Shown: positions 18,320 to 27,215 of the stretch, piece by piece
Position numbering within the stretch: position 1 is the stretch's first letter
Layout: each line of letters begins with the position of its first letter
Assembly (NCBI GenBank): GCA_964518335.1
Contig: CAZFDT010000001.1
Coordinates: forward strand, 1 to 64,000
DNA from: CAZFDT01 sp964518335
GTDB taxonomy: Bacteria; Planctomycetota; Phycisphaerae; Phycisphaerales; Phycisphaeraceae
Reading direction: 5' to 3'
DNA length: 64,000 bases
Made by a program: the position numbers and the translations under genes
Notes under the pieces: model-generated
Databases searched by the model: none
What the model was told of the DNA's origin: nothing
The model's input: only the letters and a program-made list of their open reading frames with translations

Positions 18320-19579
18320 TTACTCATCAGTCTGATTTGCCGGCAACAGAAAGAGTCGCGAGTCGCTGGCATCCAGTGATATCTGAAACCCAGGCAGATT
18401 TGGGCTTTCGTCCTGGACAGGGACCTCTTCACCGCTTTGGCGGGCGACCTCCGTAACGCGCTGGATGTCGGCGTCAAACACCACGGTTGCCCACGCGGAA
18501 AACGAAAAGCTGCCGTTGTTGATCATGACCGCCCGTCGGCCATCCTTATGACGGAAAGTACCGATCAGATAGTTGTGTGGCGGATCGGTGGATTCAGAAG
18601 GTCCAATGTGGCTGATCGCGCAATTCTCCAGCAGGCGGGATGCATTGTCGTGGGCGCCGATGTGAATCACCGCGTCACTCGTGAGATCCATCAACACCGG
18701 CCCGATGTTCTTCAATTCCAGATTGATGCGCTTGGCGTGCTCGTACTGGCGCGTCGTCCTGCCGTCGGCGGCGACGAGAGCGCCGCCTTTCCTGAACTCA
18801 TGCCAATCCGGTAGTGTGTAATAGGCAAAGTAGAGTATCCCTTTGGTGCCATATGCAAGCGACGCGTTGATTTGCCAACGAAGCTGTGCCTCGGTTGGCG
18901 CAGTATGCGTGCTGTAGGGCATGGCGTTCACAAACACCCAGAACGGAATTTCCCGCTCCAGTGCTTTAGCACGAATCAGCGCGAGATTACTGTGGTAGCG
19001 AGCCCAGCCTGGCTCGATAGGCTGATCGGGGCGGATGAGCGGATAATGATCGAAGCAAAGTACATCGGGAGCGACGGCTGCCAGATATCGATCTACATAT
19101 TCTTCATAGGCACTGGCCTGAAGTTGCTTCGTGGTGGCCCAGTTTGGATAAAGATTGGCGAACACCAGCTTGTCAGGGCGCAGCCGTCGAATCTCCCGTG
19201 TCTTGAGCGCCAGAGCCGAAAACTGGTCGGCACCCGGCTCGTCGCCAAGAAAATAGCCCATGCACTCCGCGCCTTGAGGAAGATCGCACAGCGCTTCAAA
19301 GGGGACATTCGCCGTATAAGCCATGAAACGTAGCTCCAACGCTTCCAGATATCTCACCATTTCCTGGCGTTGTGCGTCGGTGCCATTATGCAGTAGAGGA
19401 ACCGTGTTGAAGTGGGCGTTGGCGATCTGCCGGTAACTGTTCTCCGAGAATGGCGGCGGAATCATGAAACTGATAACAAACTCGCGCTGCGGCACCGCTT
19501 CTGGATGGTCAGCCACCACTGCGAAAGGTTTGCTCGTCAAAGCAAACGCGGCAATGACGATTAGCAGATCACACTTCAC
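18320..19579 (-). CDS. secreted TIM-barrel-like glycosidase homologue of unknown family
   Basis: A 419-residue protein. The GTG at 19579 is chosen because AGGAG lies seven bases upstream and it gives a signal peptide (VKCDLLIVIAAFALTSKPFA); the open frame extends to 19672 inside the upstream gene. The body has barrel features: NAHFNTVPLLHNG, an ECMGYFLGDEPGADQF segment with an acidic strand end (GDEPG), DVLCFDHYPLI and GTKGILYFAYYT. The GDEPG motif resembles the acid/base strand of GH42- and GH5-type folds, though DUF4434-like proteins share it. It overlaps the GH42 gene by 11 bp, so it is translationally coupled. Probably acts on the same substrate as its neighbours. Confidence 0.65.
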   Translation of the reverse strand: MKCDLLIVIAAFALTSKPFAVVADHPEAVPQREFVISFMIPPPFSENSYRQIANAHFNTVPLLHNGTDAQRQEMVRYLEALELRFMAYTANVPFEALCDLPQGAECMGYFLGDEPGADQFSALALKTREIRRLRPDKLVFANLYPNWATTKQLQASAYEEYVDRYLAAVAPDVLCFDHYPLIRPDQPIEPGWARYHSNLALIRAKALEREIPFWVFVNAMPYSTHTAPTEAQLRWQINASLAYGTKGILYFAYYTLPDWHEFRKGGALVAADGRTTRQYEHAKRINLELKNIGPVLMDLTSDAVIHIGAHDNASRLLENCAISHIGPSESTDPPHNYLIGTFRHKDGRRAVMINNGSFSFSAWATVVFDADIQRVTEVARQSGEEVPVQDESPNLPGFQISLDASDSRLFLLPANQTDE

Positions 19580-21725
19580 GATGTTCTCCTGCTCTCTTCG
19601 CCCGCACTGACTTGGCCTGGGCTGTCCGACGCGCAATGCCCATCTCCGCAACCCAGACCGCCCCAGCTTCAAGCGTGAGGAATCTCCCCTGTAACTGTGT
19701 ACCGGTTTGATGCCAGATGGTTGCCTGCTCGCACGGAAGAGTCATGCTGCCGAGTGCATCAGAGACATTGAACACGAACCAAATCGCACTGTCTTTGCAT
19801 TCGCGCCGGCGCACCCAGATGCCACGATCCGCAGCATGGGCAGGTTCGATGTCCCAACCGCGGAGGATGTGATCCACAACCGACATGGCTGGATCGTCCC
19901 AACTCGCCTGTAAGGACAGCGACAGATTCATCCCCAGCGTCACCACATCACCCTTGCCGCTACCATGACGGACGGCTGCGACCGACCCGTCCGGCCACCA
20001 CGCGAAGGGCGTGCCGCCATCGGGCGTCAGTTCGATGTGCCAGACCCTGGCGTTCACGGTTATGCCGTGGTCGAAGCGCACCGATTTCGCATCATCGTCC
20101 AATGCGATGCGCTGAGCCTCGCGGCATCCGGTGAGGTCGTGCAGTCCATGCGAAGGTCGATCGGGCGACACCCACGTGCGTGCATCGCGGCAGGCAAAGG
20201 GATACTCCACAATGACTCGCCCGCCGCCGCGAACGTACCTGCGTAACCGTTGGGCCAGCGCATCATCGATCATCTCGATAGCGGTCAGATGGACGACCGA
20301 GTACTTCTCCAGTTCATCGCCGGGCACGACGAAGTCGGTCACGTGCCCCAAGGCCTGATACAGAAAGTGCGCGGAGTGCAGCGATAGCTTGCAGGGATAG
20401 TCGGTGCGGATCCTGGCCTGTCGCGGGTCCGGCTCGTCAAATGCCATGCGTTCGACTCGGCCCAGAAGGTCGGATTCCCTGCTGTAGAGAAGTGCGATCT
20501 GTGCTGGGGCCCTTCGTGATGCCGCGAGTTTGGCGCCATGCTCACGCAGGACGGCCGCGATTGTGTCGCAGGCGTCGCTGCGCGGAGTCGGGTCGCCATT
20601 GATTTCGCGCATGCCCCAGCCATTACTCTCGTCGCCCAGGCGCTCGGAGCGATATTGCCAGAATGTCATTCCTGCCGCGCCGCCTGCCAGCGCCATCCAG
20701 ATTAATCGGCTAAGCGTCTGCGGCTGGGGTGGACGACACCATGCGGTCTGGTTGGGGTAAAACTCGTGACACCAATAGTCGGGATCGACACGGCGCAGCC
20801 AGTCGCTTATCAGATCCGCCTCAGCGTGATGAGCGGGCTGGGTGGGCCGGAGAGTGAGAGGAAAGGATGTGCCGTAGCGATCGGCGGTCGCGGCGGTGAG
20901 CAGATCATCGTTGGCGTCACATGCCGGATCCTGCAACACGCTGCAGTAGCCCGCATGGACGAGAATCTTGCGATCGGGATCATGCGAGCGGATAGTCTGG
21001 ACCACCGCTTGAACATGCCCGGCAACGGCGTGAGCGGCCCACTGTCGCCAGAGGAGCATCTCGGCATAGTCGCCGGCCGAGGCGGGCGGCCTGACGCTTG
21101 CCATGGATGACCATGCCTTACCGTAGGCCTCATTGAGCTGATCGACCGATGCAAATCGCGCAGTGAGCCAGTGCTGGTACGACTGCACGGAATGGACGCA
21201 GTGACACTGCCCCAACGGCTTGCTGCGAGGCTCGTTCCACGCGTCGTAAAACCACAGTGCTTGCCGGTTCTGATACCGCCGGACAAGCTGGCCGACAAAG
21301 TCGTTGGCGGCATGGAGGACAGCTGGGTTGTCAAAACACGGGAGCCAGCCTCCGACATAGAACGACCCGATTGCCATCGCACTGATCGGGATGCCGTGAA
21401 AGCCCACACGCGTGCCCCGCAGATCCTCGAACACCCAATCGGGCGCGGTCTCGAGCATGGGCTTGAGCACGACGCGCAAACCATGCTGTGCCGCGAGGTC
21501 GAACAGGCGATCCAGATCATCGAAGGTGTAACGGTCGCGCACGCGCTCGTGCCATCGCCATTGCGGACGATACTGCACATGGGTGTAGCCGATCGCAGCG
21601 ATGCGACGCAGGTCATCGTCCCACTCGGTCGGGAGCGGCGTGGGAGCACGGTAGTACTGGACCCCGAAAGGGAATCCATCCAGACCGAACTCGTATCCCG
21701 GAGTGACATTTCGCTGCGCGGTCAT
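19569..21725 (-). CDS. GH42 beta-galactosidase
   Basis: A 718-residue family 42 enzyme, which removes terminal beta-galactosides (or related sugars) with retention. The barrel starts at FGVQYYRAPTPLPTEWDDDL (residues 20-39). The acid/base is Glu165 in YDAWNEPRS and the nucleophile is Glu321 in CHEFYPNQTAW; both are in the expected positions. The trimerisation domain (about 420-620) and a C-terminal beta domain follow. There is no signal peptide, so it is probably cytoplasmic. GAGG lies seven bases before the ATG. It is the middle gene of the minus-strand operon behind the ROK regulator. A second GH42 is at 33065-35239. Confidence 0.9.
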   Translation of the reverse strand: MTAQRNVTPGYEFGLDGFPFGVQYYRAPTPLPTEWDDDLRRIAAIGYTHVQYRPQWRWHERVRDRYTFDDLDRLFDLAAQHGLRVVLKPMLETAPDWVFEDLRGTRVGFHGIPISAMAIGSFYVGGWLPCFDNPAVLHAANDFVGQLVRRYQNRQALWFYDAWNEPRSKPLGQCHCVHSVQSYQHWLTARFASVDQLNEAYGKAWSSMASVRPPASAGDYAEMLLWRQWAAHAVAGHVQAVVQTIRSHDPDRKILVHAGYCSVLQDPACDANDDLLTAATADRYGTSFPLTLRPTQPAHHAEADLISDWLRRVDPDYWCHEFYPNQTAWCRPPQPQTLSRLIWMALAGGAAGMTFWQYRSERLGDESNGWGMREINGDPTPRSDACDTIAAVLREHGAKLAASRRAPAQIALLYSRESDLLGRVERMAFDEPDPRQARIRTDYPCKLSLHSAHFLYQALGHVTDFVVPGDELEKYSVVHLTAIEMIDDALAQRLRRYVRGGGRVIVEYPFACRDARTWVSPDRPSHGLHDLTGCREAQRIALDDDAKSVRFDHGITVNARVWHIELTPDGGTPFAWWPDGSVAAVRHGSGKGDVVTLGMNLSLSLQASWDDPAMSVVDHILRGWDIEPAHAADRGIWVRRRECKDSAIWFVFNVSDALGSMTLPCEQATIWHQTGTQLQGRFLTLEAGAVWVAEMGIARRTAQAKSVRAKRAGEHREV

Positions 21726-21763
21726 TGCAAATCCTCTATGGCTTCCGAGCGGCGGTCGTCGTG

Positions 21764-23683
21764 CTACCAGGCTTCGGCGGCATCGATCGCAAATCCGTGA
21801 CGCAGGTACTCTTCGGCCTGCTCGATCAACAGACCTTCACGCCAATGCGTGACGTGGTGGGTGCCCAGGACCTTCCACATGTCGCGGATGAACGGCCTTG
21901 TGCGCTCACGCACCTGTGGCTCTATCGCGCCGCGAGCAATGCCGATCCGTTCGAGCCAGTCTGCCGTCGACTCACCGGGCTGCCTCGGCGACATGTGTCG
22001 CGGGTCCACTGCAACCCAGGCATCTTCAATGGCGGCGCGGTGGGTCCAGAGCTTGAATAGATCGAGGCGGCGTCGGATCCCATCGTTGTCCGCCAGCGCG
22101 TTGGCCTGCTCATAGACCGCCAGACCCGCCTGCACCATCGCATCATCGATGCCAAAGTCGGCCGCTCGGCCGTAGCAGTGCCGGTCTTTGTCCAGCGTGC
22201 GGGCGTGAGTCGATATTCGATCAAGATAATGTCGTAGGGGCACTCCGGCCCGCCCATAGTGAAGTGTCAGGAACTCATCGAGTAATTCGTCGCCGTTCAG
22301 TGATGGGTTCCAGAGTAATCGGCTGACGACGTAGTTCGTCTCGTCGCCGAACGCACCGCCGGGCGATTGGCGATTTCCCTGCACAAAGAACTGGCTCACT
22401 CCGCTGTCCACGTAATGACGGATGTTGTCATCAAGAATGCTCAGCGATGGGCCGGGCAGAAGGAATTCCCAGAAGTTGGTGGCATAGGTCCAGACACTGA
22501 TGTGGGCTGCACGCTCACGCCAAAGTCGCATGTATTGCACAAACTCGACATTGCGGGTACTGGTCGGATCGGTGAGTGGCCGGGTGACACTGCACTCGAT
22601 ACTGCAAAGCTGAATCCGCACGTTATCCCGAGCGCGCAGGGTCTTGGGAGGCTTGCTCGAGTACTTGTAGGCGAGTGTTCCGATCACCGCGTCAGGAAAT
22701 TCCTGTGCCACAGCTTCGGCAACCTGATTCACGCCGGTGAGCAGCGCGCCCATGTGCGATTCCTCGCGTGCATCAATGGCGGCACAGCTATCGCAGCGAC
22801 AGTAGTGCTCATTGTCGCCTTGCCCGAGTTGGATCAGACGTAAGGCTGGTGTGTCGCGCAGCTTCTGCAAGACGCGCTGCCTCAGAATACGGATCACGTC
22901 GGGGTTGGTCATACACAGTTGGGTGCCGTCGCCGTAGGCATCTCCGCCTCTGTGTGCGTGAACCGTGCTGGCCCTGCGTTGACCCTCGACAAGCGCGAAG
23001 TACTCGGGGTGGGTTTTCCCGAACTCCTTGGTGTTGATCCAGTGATGGAGCGAGTGGTTGATGAGTTGGTGCCGGCTGATGTCGCCGAGTTCGGGCCGGC
23101 CATTGGCCACGGCGTTGCAGCGCATGCGAGCGGCAAAGTCGGGATGCTCGTTGGTCGCGTGCCAGTAGCTCCACCGGAAGACAATCGGCGGATCGTAGGT
23201 ACGGTCCACTGCAGCGACGGGTCGGCTGTCGCCGACGGGTGGGACGTGGTTGTGGTCGGGCGTGAGAAAGCGCACGCCCAGGTAGTCTTCGAGGAACGTG
23301 TACACGCCGTAGAGCGTGCCGCGCGGTCGCCCGCCGGCGATGGCGATGTTGTTGGGCGTGACGATGATGCGCAGCGCCTCTTCGCCCATGCTGCTGGTGT
23401 CGAACCCGACATTCGACGCCCGCATGGCCGCGCCGGAACCGACGAAGATGTGACGATCAGCCCGATCCGTCGTCGAGACAATGGGCAGTTCGACGCCTGA
23501 CGCCTGCTGATAGAACCGCTGCAACTCGCTGGCCGCGTAGCGTTCGCTCTCGATCGCGTCGTCGGCTACCACGATCGTCCACTCGCGCAGGTTCGCCAGG
23601 TCCACGCCCTGGAAAGCCGACGTCGTGGCGGCAAACAGGACCAGGACCAAGCCAACGGGCAGGAGGGTGACAAGCATATTCAT
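21764..23683 (-). CDS. DUF4838 protein (GH67-N-like), copy 1
   Basis: A 639-residue exported protein of the DUF4838 family, found in planctomycete and Bacteroidetes sugar loci and thought to be glycosidases. A signal peptide covers about 1-24. The N-terminal domain (about 25-135) resembles the alpha-glucuronidase N-terminal domain: GRPRGTLYGVYTFLEDYLGV. The DUF4838 core follows, with the conserved cysteine cluster YCRCDSCAAID near 275 and HWINTKEFGKTHPEYFALV near 210. The C-terminal helical part (about 470-620) ends AAEAW. Residues about 30-235 are encoded by DNA identical to the next gene upstream; the remainder has diverged. It is followed by GH42 after 38 bp. Substrate unknown. Confidence 0.85.
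   Translation of the reverse strand: MNMLVTLLPVGLVLVLFAATTSAFQGVDLANLREWTIVVADDAIESERYAASELQRFYQQASGVELPIVSTTDRADRHIFVGSGAAMRASNVGFDTSSMGEEALRIIVTPNNIAIAGGRPRGTLYGVYTFLEDYLGVRFLTPDHNHVPPVGDSRPVAAVDRTYDPPIVFRWSYWHATNEHPDFAARMRCNAVANGRPELGDISRHQLINHSLHHWINTKEFGKTHPEYFALVEGQRRASTVHAHRGGDAYGDGTQLCMTNPDVIRILRQRVLQKLRDTPALRLIQLGQGDNEHYCRCDSCAAIDAREESHMGALLTGVNQVAEAVAQEFPDAVIGTLAYKYSSKPPKTLRARDNVRIQLCSIECSVTRPLTDPTSTRNVEFVQYMRLWRERAAHISVWTYATNFWEFLLPGPSLSILDDNIRHYVDSGVSQFFVQGNRQSPGGAFGDETNYVVSRLLWNPSLNGDELLDEFLTLHYGRAGVPLRHYLDRISTHARTLDKDRHCYGRAADFGIDDAMVQAGLAVYEQANALADNDGIRRRLDLFKLWTHRAAIEDAWVAVDPRHMSPRQPGESTADWLERIGIARGAIEPQVRERTRPFIRDMWKVLGTHHVTHWREGLLIEQAEEYLRHGFAIDAAEAW
22971..23593 (+). repeat. 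623-bp exact direct repeat, copy 1
   Basis: By visual comparison these bases match 24927-25549 without a mismatch, at a spacing of 1956 bp. Both copies lie at the same place within the two DUF4838 genes. Identity stops sharply on the left (22970 g versus 24926 a) and breaks after one mismatch on the right (23594). The rest of the genes is clearly diverged, so this is a conversion or recombination tract rather than a mobile element. Confidence 0.9.
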
Positions 23684-23731
23684 GACGAAAGATCCAATCG
23701 CCGACGATCTATGGGCGGCGCAGCAGCGCGA

Positions 23732-25639
23732 TCACCAGGCTTCGCCTTCGGCCAACCCAAATCCGTGGCGGAGTGCCGCTTCCGCCACGCTGACCGGCAT
23801 GTTCTCACGCCAGTGTGTGACGTTGTACTGACCAATGAGTGCGAAAACATCGCGAACATATGGCTGCGTGCGGCGTTGTACGTCGGCATCTACACATCCA
23901 AACGGGTGTCCCAGTCGTACCAGCCATTCAGCCACGCTCTCGCTGGGCTGTCGCGGTGACTTGCCCCACGGATTGATCGGCGCCCAAGCCTCGTCAATCG
24001 CCGCGCGGTACACCCACAGTTTGAACAGATCGAGTCGCTGCCTGACTGCATCATCATCCGCAAGCGTTAGCGCCTGCTCATAGGCGTCCAGCCCTGCCTG
24101 CACCATCTTGTCATCAATACCGAAACTCTTGGCGTTACCGTTACAGTATTGGTCGAGGTTGGCGGCGGCATACCGTTCGACCCGCAGGTCGAGATAGCGA
24201 CGCATCGGTGCAGCAGCGTTGCCGTAGTGCAGCGTCAGGAACTCATCGACCAAAGCCTCGCCGTCGAGCGACGGATTCCACAGCAGCCGCCCAATGACAT
24301 AGTTGGTCACATCGGAGAACGCGCCGCCCGGCGACTGACGATTGCCCTGGACGAACATCTGATTCACTCCGTGGTCCACGTAGTACCGCATGTTGGGTCC
24401 CCAGATGTGCAGCGTAGGCGCGGGCAGTAGAAAATCGTAAAAGTTCGTCGAGTATGTCCAGATACTGATGTGCGACGCCCGCTCCCGCCACCGCCTTAGG
24501 TCCGCGGCGAACTCGGCATTGCGGGCACTGGATGTATCGGTCAGCACCTTGGTCACGCTCGCTCCAATATTGCAGACCTGAATCACAACATTCTCGCGTG
24601 CACGCAGCGTCTTGGGCGGACGAATGGAATAGCTGTACGCCAGCGTACCGATCTTCACTTCAGGGAACTCGCGCCCGACAGCCTCGGCTACGGCGTTCAC
24701 GCCCGTGAGCAGCGATCCCATGTGCGATTCCTCGCGCTCGTCGATGGCGGCGCAGGTATCGCAGCGGCAGTAGTACACATTGTCACCCTGCCCGAGCTGA
24801 ATGACGGCAGTGTCGGGCTGGGCACCCAGCTTGGCAAGCACGCGCTCGGTGATGATACGGATCACGTCGGGGTGCGTCATGCACGGCTGGGTGCCGTAAT
24901 AGTGCGAATCACCACCGTTGACATCAGCCCTGCGTTGACCCTCGACAAGCGCGAAGTACTCGGGGTGGGTTTTCCCGAACTCCTTGGTGTTGATCCAGTG
25001 ATGGAGCGAGTGGTTGATGAGTTGGTGCCGGCTGATGTCGCCGAGTTCGGGCCGGCCATTGGCCACGGCGTTGCAGCGCATGCGAGCGGCAAAGTCGGGA
25101 TGCTCGTTGGTCGCGTGCCAGTAGCTCCACCGGAAGACAATCGGCGGATCGTAGGTACGGTCCACTGCAGCGACGGGTCGGCTGTCGCCGACGGGTGGGA
25201 CGTGGTTGTGGTCGGGCGTGAGAAAGCGCACGCCCAGGTAGTCTTCGAGGAACGTGTACACGCCGTAGAGCGTGCCGCGCGGTCGCCCGCCGGCGATGGC
25301 GATGTTGTTGGGCGTGACGATGATGCGCAGCGCCTCTTCGCCCATGCTGCTGGTGTCGAACCCGACATTCGACGCCCGCATGGCCGCGCCGGAACCGACG
25401 AAGATGTGACGATCAGCCCGATCCGTCGTCGAGACAATGGGCAGTTCGACGCCTGACGCCTGCTGATAGAACCGCTGCAACTCGCTGGCCGCGTAGCGTT
25501 CGCTCTCGATCGCGTCGTCGGCTACCACGATCGTCCACTCGCGCAGGTTTGCCAGGTCCACGCCGTCGAACGCCATGGCGGCGGCGGCTGTCGCCATGGC
25601 GGTCAGACAGACGAACAGTGGGTACGTCGCGGCAGTCAT
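23732..25639 (-). CDS. DUF4838 protein (GH67-N-like), copy 2
   Basis: Paralogue of the gene at 21764-23683, 635 residues, with the same order: signal peptide, alpha-glucuronidase-like N-terminal domain, DUF4838 core with the YCRCDTCAAID cluster, and a helical C-terminus ending GEAW. The start at 25639 is supported by AAGGA eight bases upstream; the longer frame from 25735 is unlikely. Residues about 25-230 share identical DNA with copy 1, the rest differs at many positions (for example SVTKVLTDTSS versus SVTRPLTDPTS). It is the first gene of the operon and lies divergent from the ROK regulator, so it is probably strongly induced together with the downstream genes. Confidence 0.85.
   Translation of the reverse strand: MTAATYPLFVCLTAMATAAAAMAFDGVDLANLREWTIVVADDAIESERYAASELQRFYQQASGVELPIVSTTDRADRHIFVGSGAAMRASNVGFDTSSMGEEALRIIVTPNNIAIAGGRPRGTLYGVYTFLEDYLGVRFLTPDHNHVPPVGDSRPVAAVDRTYDPPIVFRWSYWHATNEHPDFAARMRCNAVANGRPELGDISRHQLINHSLHHWINTKEFGKTHPEYFALVEGQRRADVNGGDSHYYGTQPCMTHPDVIRIITERVLAKLGAQPDTAVIQLGQGDNVYYCRCDTCAAIDEREESHMGSLLTGVNAVAEAVGREFPEVKIGTLAYSYSIRPPKTLRARENVVIQVCNIGASVTKVLTDTSSARNAEFAADLRRWRERASHISIWTYSTNFYDFLLPAPTLHIWGPNMRYYVDHGVNQMFVQGNRQSPGGAFSDVTNYVIGRLLWNPSLDGEALVDEFLTLHYGNAAAPMRRYLDLRVERYAAANLDQYCNGNAKSFGIDDKMVQAGLDAYEQALTLADDDAVRQRLDLFKLWVYRAAIDEAWAPINPWGKSPRQPSESVAEWLVRLGHPFGCVDADVQRRTQPYVRDVFALIGQYNVTHWRENMPVSVAEAALRHGFGLAEGEAW
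24927..25549 (+). repeat. 623-bp exact direct repeat, copy 2
   Basis: Identical to 22971-23593. It covers the N-terminal coding half of the upstream DUF4838 gene, on the minus strand. After a single mismatch at 25550 identity continues to 25564. Confidence 0.9.
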
Positions 25640-25896
25640 CCAATCATTCCTTGATCTCTCACGCCATGCCAAGGACTTCGGGACCAACGTGCTTGGGAAG
25701 GGAATTGTCACGACTGTCTTGCTGATCGTAGCCAAAGCATTTTAGCGATGAGGCTCATATATACGTTTAAGACACTGTAAATAATGGATTTGTGTTTATT
25801 ATGCCGCACGACGTGTCGTCGTCACTAATTTGTTTATTCATTTGACAAATAAATTACCTCGCGATAATCTATCTGTCAATCGCCCAAGGATCGCCT
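25640..25896. promoter_or_regulatory. divergent promoter region between DUF4838 operon and ROK gene
   Basis: A 257-bp gap, markedly A+T-rich from about 25740 to 25870 in an otherwise GC-rich window. It must hold the promoters of the minus-strand DUF4838/GH42 operon and the plus-strand ROK gene. A long inverted repeat lies at 25826-25856. Confidence 0.6.
25826..25856. promoter_or_regulatory. 31-bp imperfect palindrome, candidate ROK operator
   Basis: TAATTT at 25826-25831 mirrors AAATTA at 25851-25856, and TTT/AAA pairs continue inward (9 of the first 10 pairs match). It lies 40 bp before the ROK start, in the divergent promoter region. ROK repressors such as NagC and Mlc bind A+T-rich palindromes of about this length, so autoregulation is plausible. 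Confidence 0.45.
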
Positions 25897-27147
25897 GTGC
25901 CACAGCTCGATCACATCCTGGAAAACGAAGCGGTCACGCTGGTCCGCATTCTGGAGCAGATCCGCCGCGAGGGGCCGATCTCGCAAGTCGAAATCGGGCG
26001 AAAGCTCGGCCTCGGCCGGGCTGCCGTCAATGTCCACACCCAAAAGCTGATCGCTCAGCGCATCGTCATTCCAACCGGCGGACAGGTGCGCGGCCGCCGC
26101 ATGGGTCGCCCACAGGTGCTGCTGGATCTGGCCCGCGAAGGCAAGGCCGTGCTGGGCATCAGCCTCGATTCGCCCAACCTCTGCGGCGCGATCATGGACT
26201 TTTCCAGCCGGATCGTCGTCGAGCACCATCTGGATGTGAGCGACGTCACCTCCCACGAGGTGCTTGCGGAACGGATCGAAGCCCTCGTGAAGCAGCTCAT
26301 GGCGGCCGCAAAAGACCAGTCGCTCGAGATCTACAGCGTCTGCTTCAGTGTGCCCGGCGTGCTGGAGGTGGGCACGGGGCGGATCCTCAATTACGTGAAC
26401 ATGCCCGCGGCCAACGGGCTCGACGCCAAGCGTGTGCTCGAAGGCATGCTGGGCGTGCCGGTGTACATCGTCTCGCTCGGCGCCGCGATCTACTGGGGCG
26501 GCCTCGAATCCGACCAGGCCGACCAGCACATCTTCCACGTCATCTGGGACCTGGGCGTGGGCGTCATGTTCGGCCGAGGCTACGAGATCGGGTTCAAGGA
26601 ATATGGGCACACGCCCGGTATGGTCAGCCACAACCTGCGCGACGTCGGCCATACCACGCTCTGGCCGGGAGGCCGACGCTGTTACTGCGGCCAGCGCGGC
26701 TGCCTCGAAGCCTACCTGGGCGGCCGCGCCCTCAACGATCGCTGGAATCAGCAACACCGCGACGCGCCGCTGTCGTTCACGCAGTTGCTCAAGCGGGCTG
26801 GCAGCAACAAGCGCGACGAACTCAACCTAATCGCACGCAACGCTCGACGGCTGGGCCAAACGCTCGGTTGGATCTTCGCCGTGCATCAGCCGCGCCACAT
26901 CAAGCTCAGCGGCCAGATTCCGGATGCCGTGCCTGTCGCGCGCGATGCGTTCTGGGACGGCGTGTGCCGACGCATGGGCGGCGTACCCGGTGATATCAGC
27001 TATGACTACGTCGGCCAGACCCGCTCCGTCGAATTGCTGGGCAGTTGTCGCCTCGCGCTGCACGTGCGCTTCAACAAGCCGCTGCTCGACGTCGTCAGCC
27101 AGGAAGGCTCGATCAACAACAGTTCATCCACCATCGTGGTGGGATGA
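25897..27147 (+). CDS. ROK-family transcriptional regulator
   Basis: A 416-residue regulator with an N-terminal winged helix (about 10-70, ISQVEIGRKLGLGRAAVNVH) and a ROK sugar-kinase-like fold (about 80-400). The zinc motif CYCGQRGCLE is at 262-271, and a histidine in EYGHT near 238 supplies the fourth ligand. The usual kinase Asp (in ENDANA of glucokinases) is absent: the equivalent strand reads VYIVSLGAAIYWGGL, so it should not phosphorylate sugar. The start is predicted at the ATG-less position only if a GTG is used; here the codon reads GTG (25897). It lies divergent from the DUF4838 operon and likely represses it, and perhaps the following plus-strand run, until a sugar ligand binds. 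Confidence 0.9.
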   Translation: MPQLDHILENEAVTLVRILEQIRREGPISQVEIGRKLGLGRAAVNVHTQKLIAQRIVIPTGGQVRGRRMGRPQVLLDLAREGKAVLGISLDSPNLCGAIMDFSSRIVVEHHLDVSDVTSHEVLAERIEALVKQLMAAAKDQSLEIYSVCFSVPGVLEVGTGRILNYVNMPAANGLDAKRVLEGMLGVPVYIVSLGAAIYWGGLESDQADQHIFHVIWDLGVGVMFGRGYEIGFKEYGHTPGMVSHNLRDVGHTTLWPGGRRCYCGQRGCLEAYLGGRALNDRWNQQHRDAPLSFTQLLKRAGSNKRDELNLIARNARRLGQTLGWIFAVHQPRHIKLSGQIPDAVPVARDAFWDGVCRRMGGVPGDISYDYVGQTRSVELLGSCRLALHVRFNKPLLDVVSQEGSINNSSSTIVVG

Positions 27148-27215
27148 CGAATCGCTGCGATGGGTCGTGTGACCCATCGCGAATGCAGGATACTCATCTG
27201 ATAGGAGTGAGGGTC

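Noticed and set aside
22971..25549. possible insertion sequence made by the 623-bp repeat
   Set aside because: No terminal inverted repeats, transposase or target duplication is seen, and both copies are in-frame parts of functional genes.
25830..26993. 387-codon plus-strand frame overlapping the ROK gene
   Set aside because: The product is Arg/Pro/Ala-rich and out of frame with the ROK gene, which has all expected motifs.
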